A stretch of 64,000 bases of DNA from Gymnorhina tibicen (lineage: Eukaryota > Chordata > Aves > Passeriformes > Artamidae), in NCBI GenBank assembly GCA_013399875.1, contig VXAZ01009370.1, forward strand, positions 876,161 to 940,160, read 5' to 3'. Every line of letters begins with the position of its first letter. Position 1 is the stretch's first letter. Both the position numbers and the translations under genes were made by a program. Below, one piece after another: positions 63,101 through 64,000 of this stretch. Below the pieces are notes generated by a model. That model ran no database searches, was not told the origin of the DNA, and was given only the letters and a program-made list of their open reading frames with translations.

Positions 63101-64000
63101 TGGGGCTGTCACATTACACTCTCAGTAACAGCACCATACAGCTTCTGCCTGTTTAATCAAGACGTCTGGTGGCAGCCTGAGTCGATGATTTTCATTCCCT
63201 GTGATGGAGTCAATGACTTCTGGATTCACTTTTCTGCATCTTGATGGCAAGTGATATGTAGATATGTGTTGGAGACATGCCAGTGTTTTTCTAACCCCCA
63301 CATGACATCCACAGGATGTCAGATTGTGCAGAAATTGCTTTTAAACTGTTATTAACTTCTTGCTGGGCTAGCTGCTTTTTTATGGTTCTAATACAACAAT
63401 TTCACTGCTTTGCAAGAAGCACATGAATATCTTACTCTTAATTTAGTAAGATCATGCAGATTACTGTTCCTTATCTATATCCTGGTCTTTTTCCACTTAT
63501 AAATATTACAGCTATCCAGAGTGAGTGAGCCAGACTTTGTGTGAAGAGTGCACTCCAAAAAGAAGGTCTCCTGCTCTTCCATTCAAATCCAATTTTGCAA
63601 TGCAGATGGTTAAAGAGCTGCCTGCACTGGCACTGAACAGAGGAAGGTGCCTGTGCAGGAATAGTTGGGTCTGGAAACTGAATAACCAGGTTAACACTCA
63701 GATGAGCCTGAATTAAGAAGCTGTGGCTCTCTGCAGAGCTCAGGCACTGCATGGTGCTGATTTATAAGTGACACCACTTCCAGAGCCAGAGCAGGCACCA
63801 AGGCTTCTTGAGCTGCTGCTGAAGATAAACTTGTCAGTTCAAGGTAATGCTGACAAATAATAGCATCATTTACTACACAATTCTAAAAACAGCGGCCAGA
63901 AGAAAGAACAACAACAAAAACCCCTTTTAAGTGGCTCAGAGCCAATCTTAGCTATTTTTACCAAGAATTTCTGGGAAGAAAACAAACCTTAGCAATATAT
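60151..64000 (+). other. C7orf50 intron, no gene seen
   Basis: Non-coding sequence to the end of the window with short unrecognised frames only (none above about 95 codons). T runs occur near 61301-61310 and 62874-62883. Neither the following C7orf50 exon nor any part of a neighbouring gene was recognised. Confidence 0.5.

Overview
This is a vertebrate, almost certainly avian and probably songbird, nuclear window that is nearly all intron. Three observations support this. (1) The single intact gene, GPR146 (6830 to 5826, minus strand), is an intronless-CDS class A GPCR. (2) The one other clear coding segment is a 200-bp exon at 56091..56290 (+) that matches the Lys/Glu-rich middle of C7orf50, the WKF-domain protein. 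(3) The interspersed repeats are avian: a CR1 3' fragment at 31.0 kb, a tRNA-Ile-headed SINE with a CR1-like tail at 10.4 kb (the architecture of the passerine TguSINE1 family), and one LTR-like element at 59.7-60.15 kb. In mammals GPR146 also lies antisense inside a long C7orf50 intron, so the arrangement is conserved synteny; in birds I would expect chromosome 14.

Layout. 0-5.8 kb: C7orf50 intron sequence and the likely GPR146 3' UTR. 5.8-9.4 kb: GPR146, with a coding exon, a 2.2-kb intron and a non-coding first exon in a CpG island. 9.4-56.1 kb: C7orf50 intron with scattered repeats, simple-sequence tracts and three CpG-enriched patches (about 17.9-18.3, 34.0-34.3 and 49.0-49.7 kb). 56.1-56.3 kb: C7orf50 exon. 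56.3-64 kb: next intron, with the LTR-like element. The WKF domain proper must be encoded to the right of the window; the start of C7orf50 was not found and is presumably to the left.

The two genes are functionally unrelated as far as known: GPR146 is a plasma-membrane orphan receptor linked to hepatic cholesterol control, and C7orf50 is a nuclear/nucleolar RNA-associated protein of unknown function. Their overlap is positional, though antisense transcription could couple them. I found no operon, CRISPR array, toxin or novel multi-gene system. Most of the open frames other than GPR146 look like chance frames in non-coding DNA. The observations most worth a second look are the SINE, the 49-kb CpG patch with two minus-strand splice donors, the LTR-like element with its hairpin and 40-bp duplication, and the unusual GPCR microswitch residues of GPR146.
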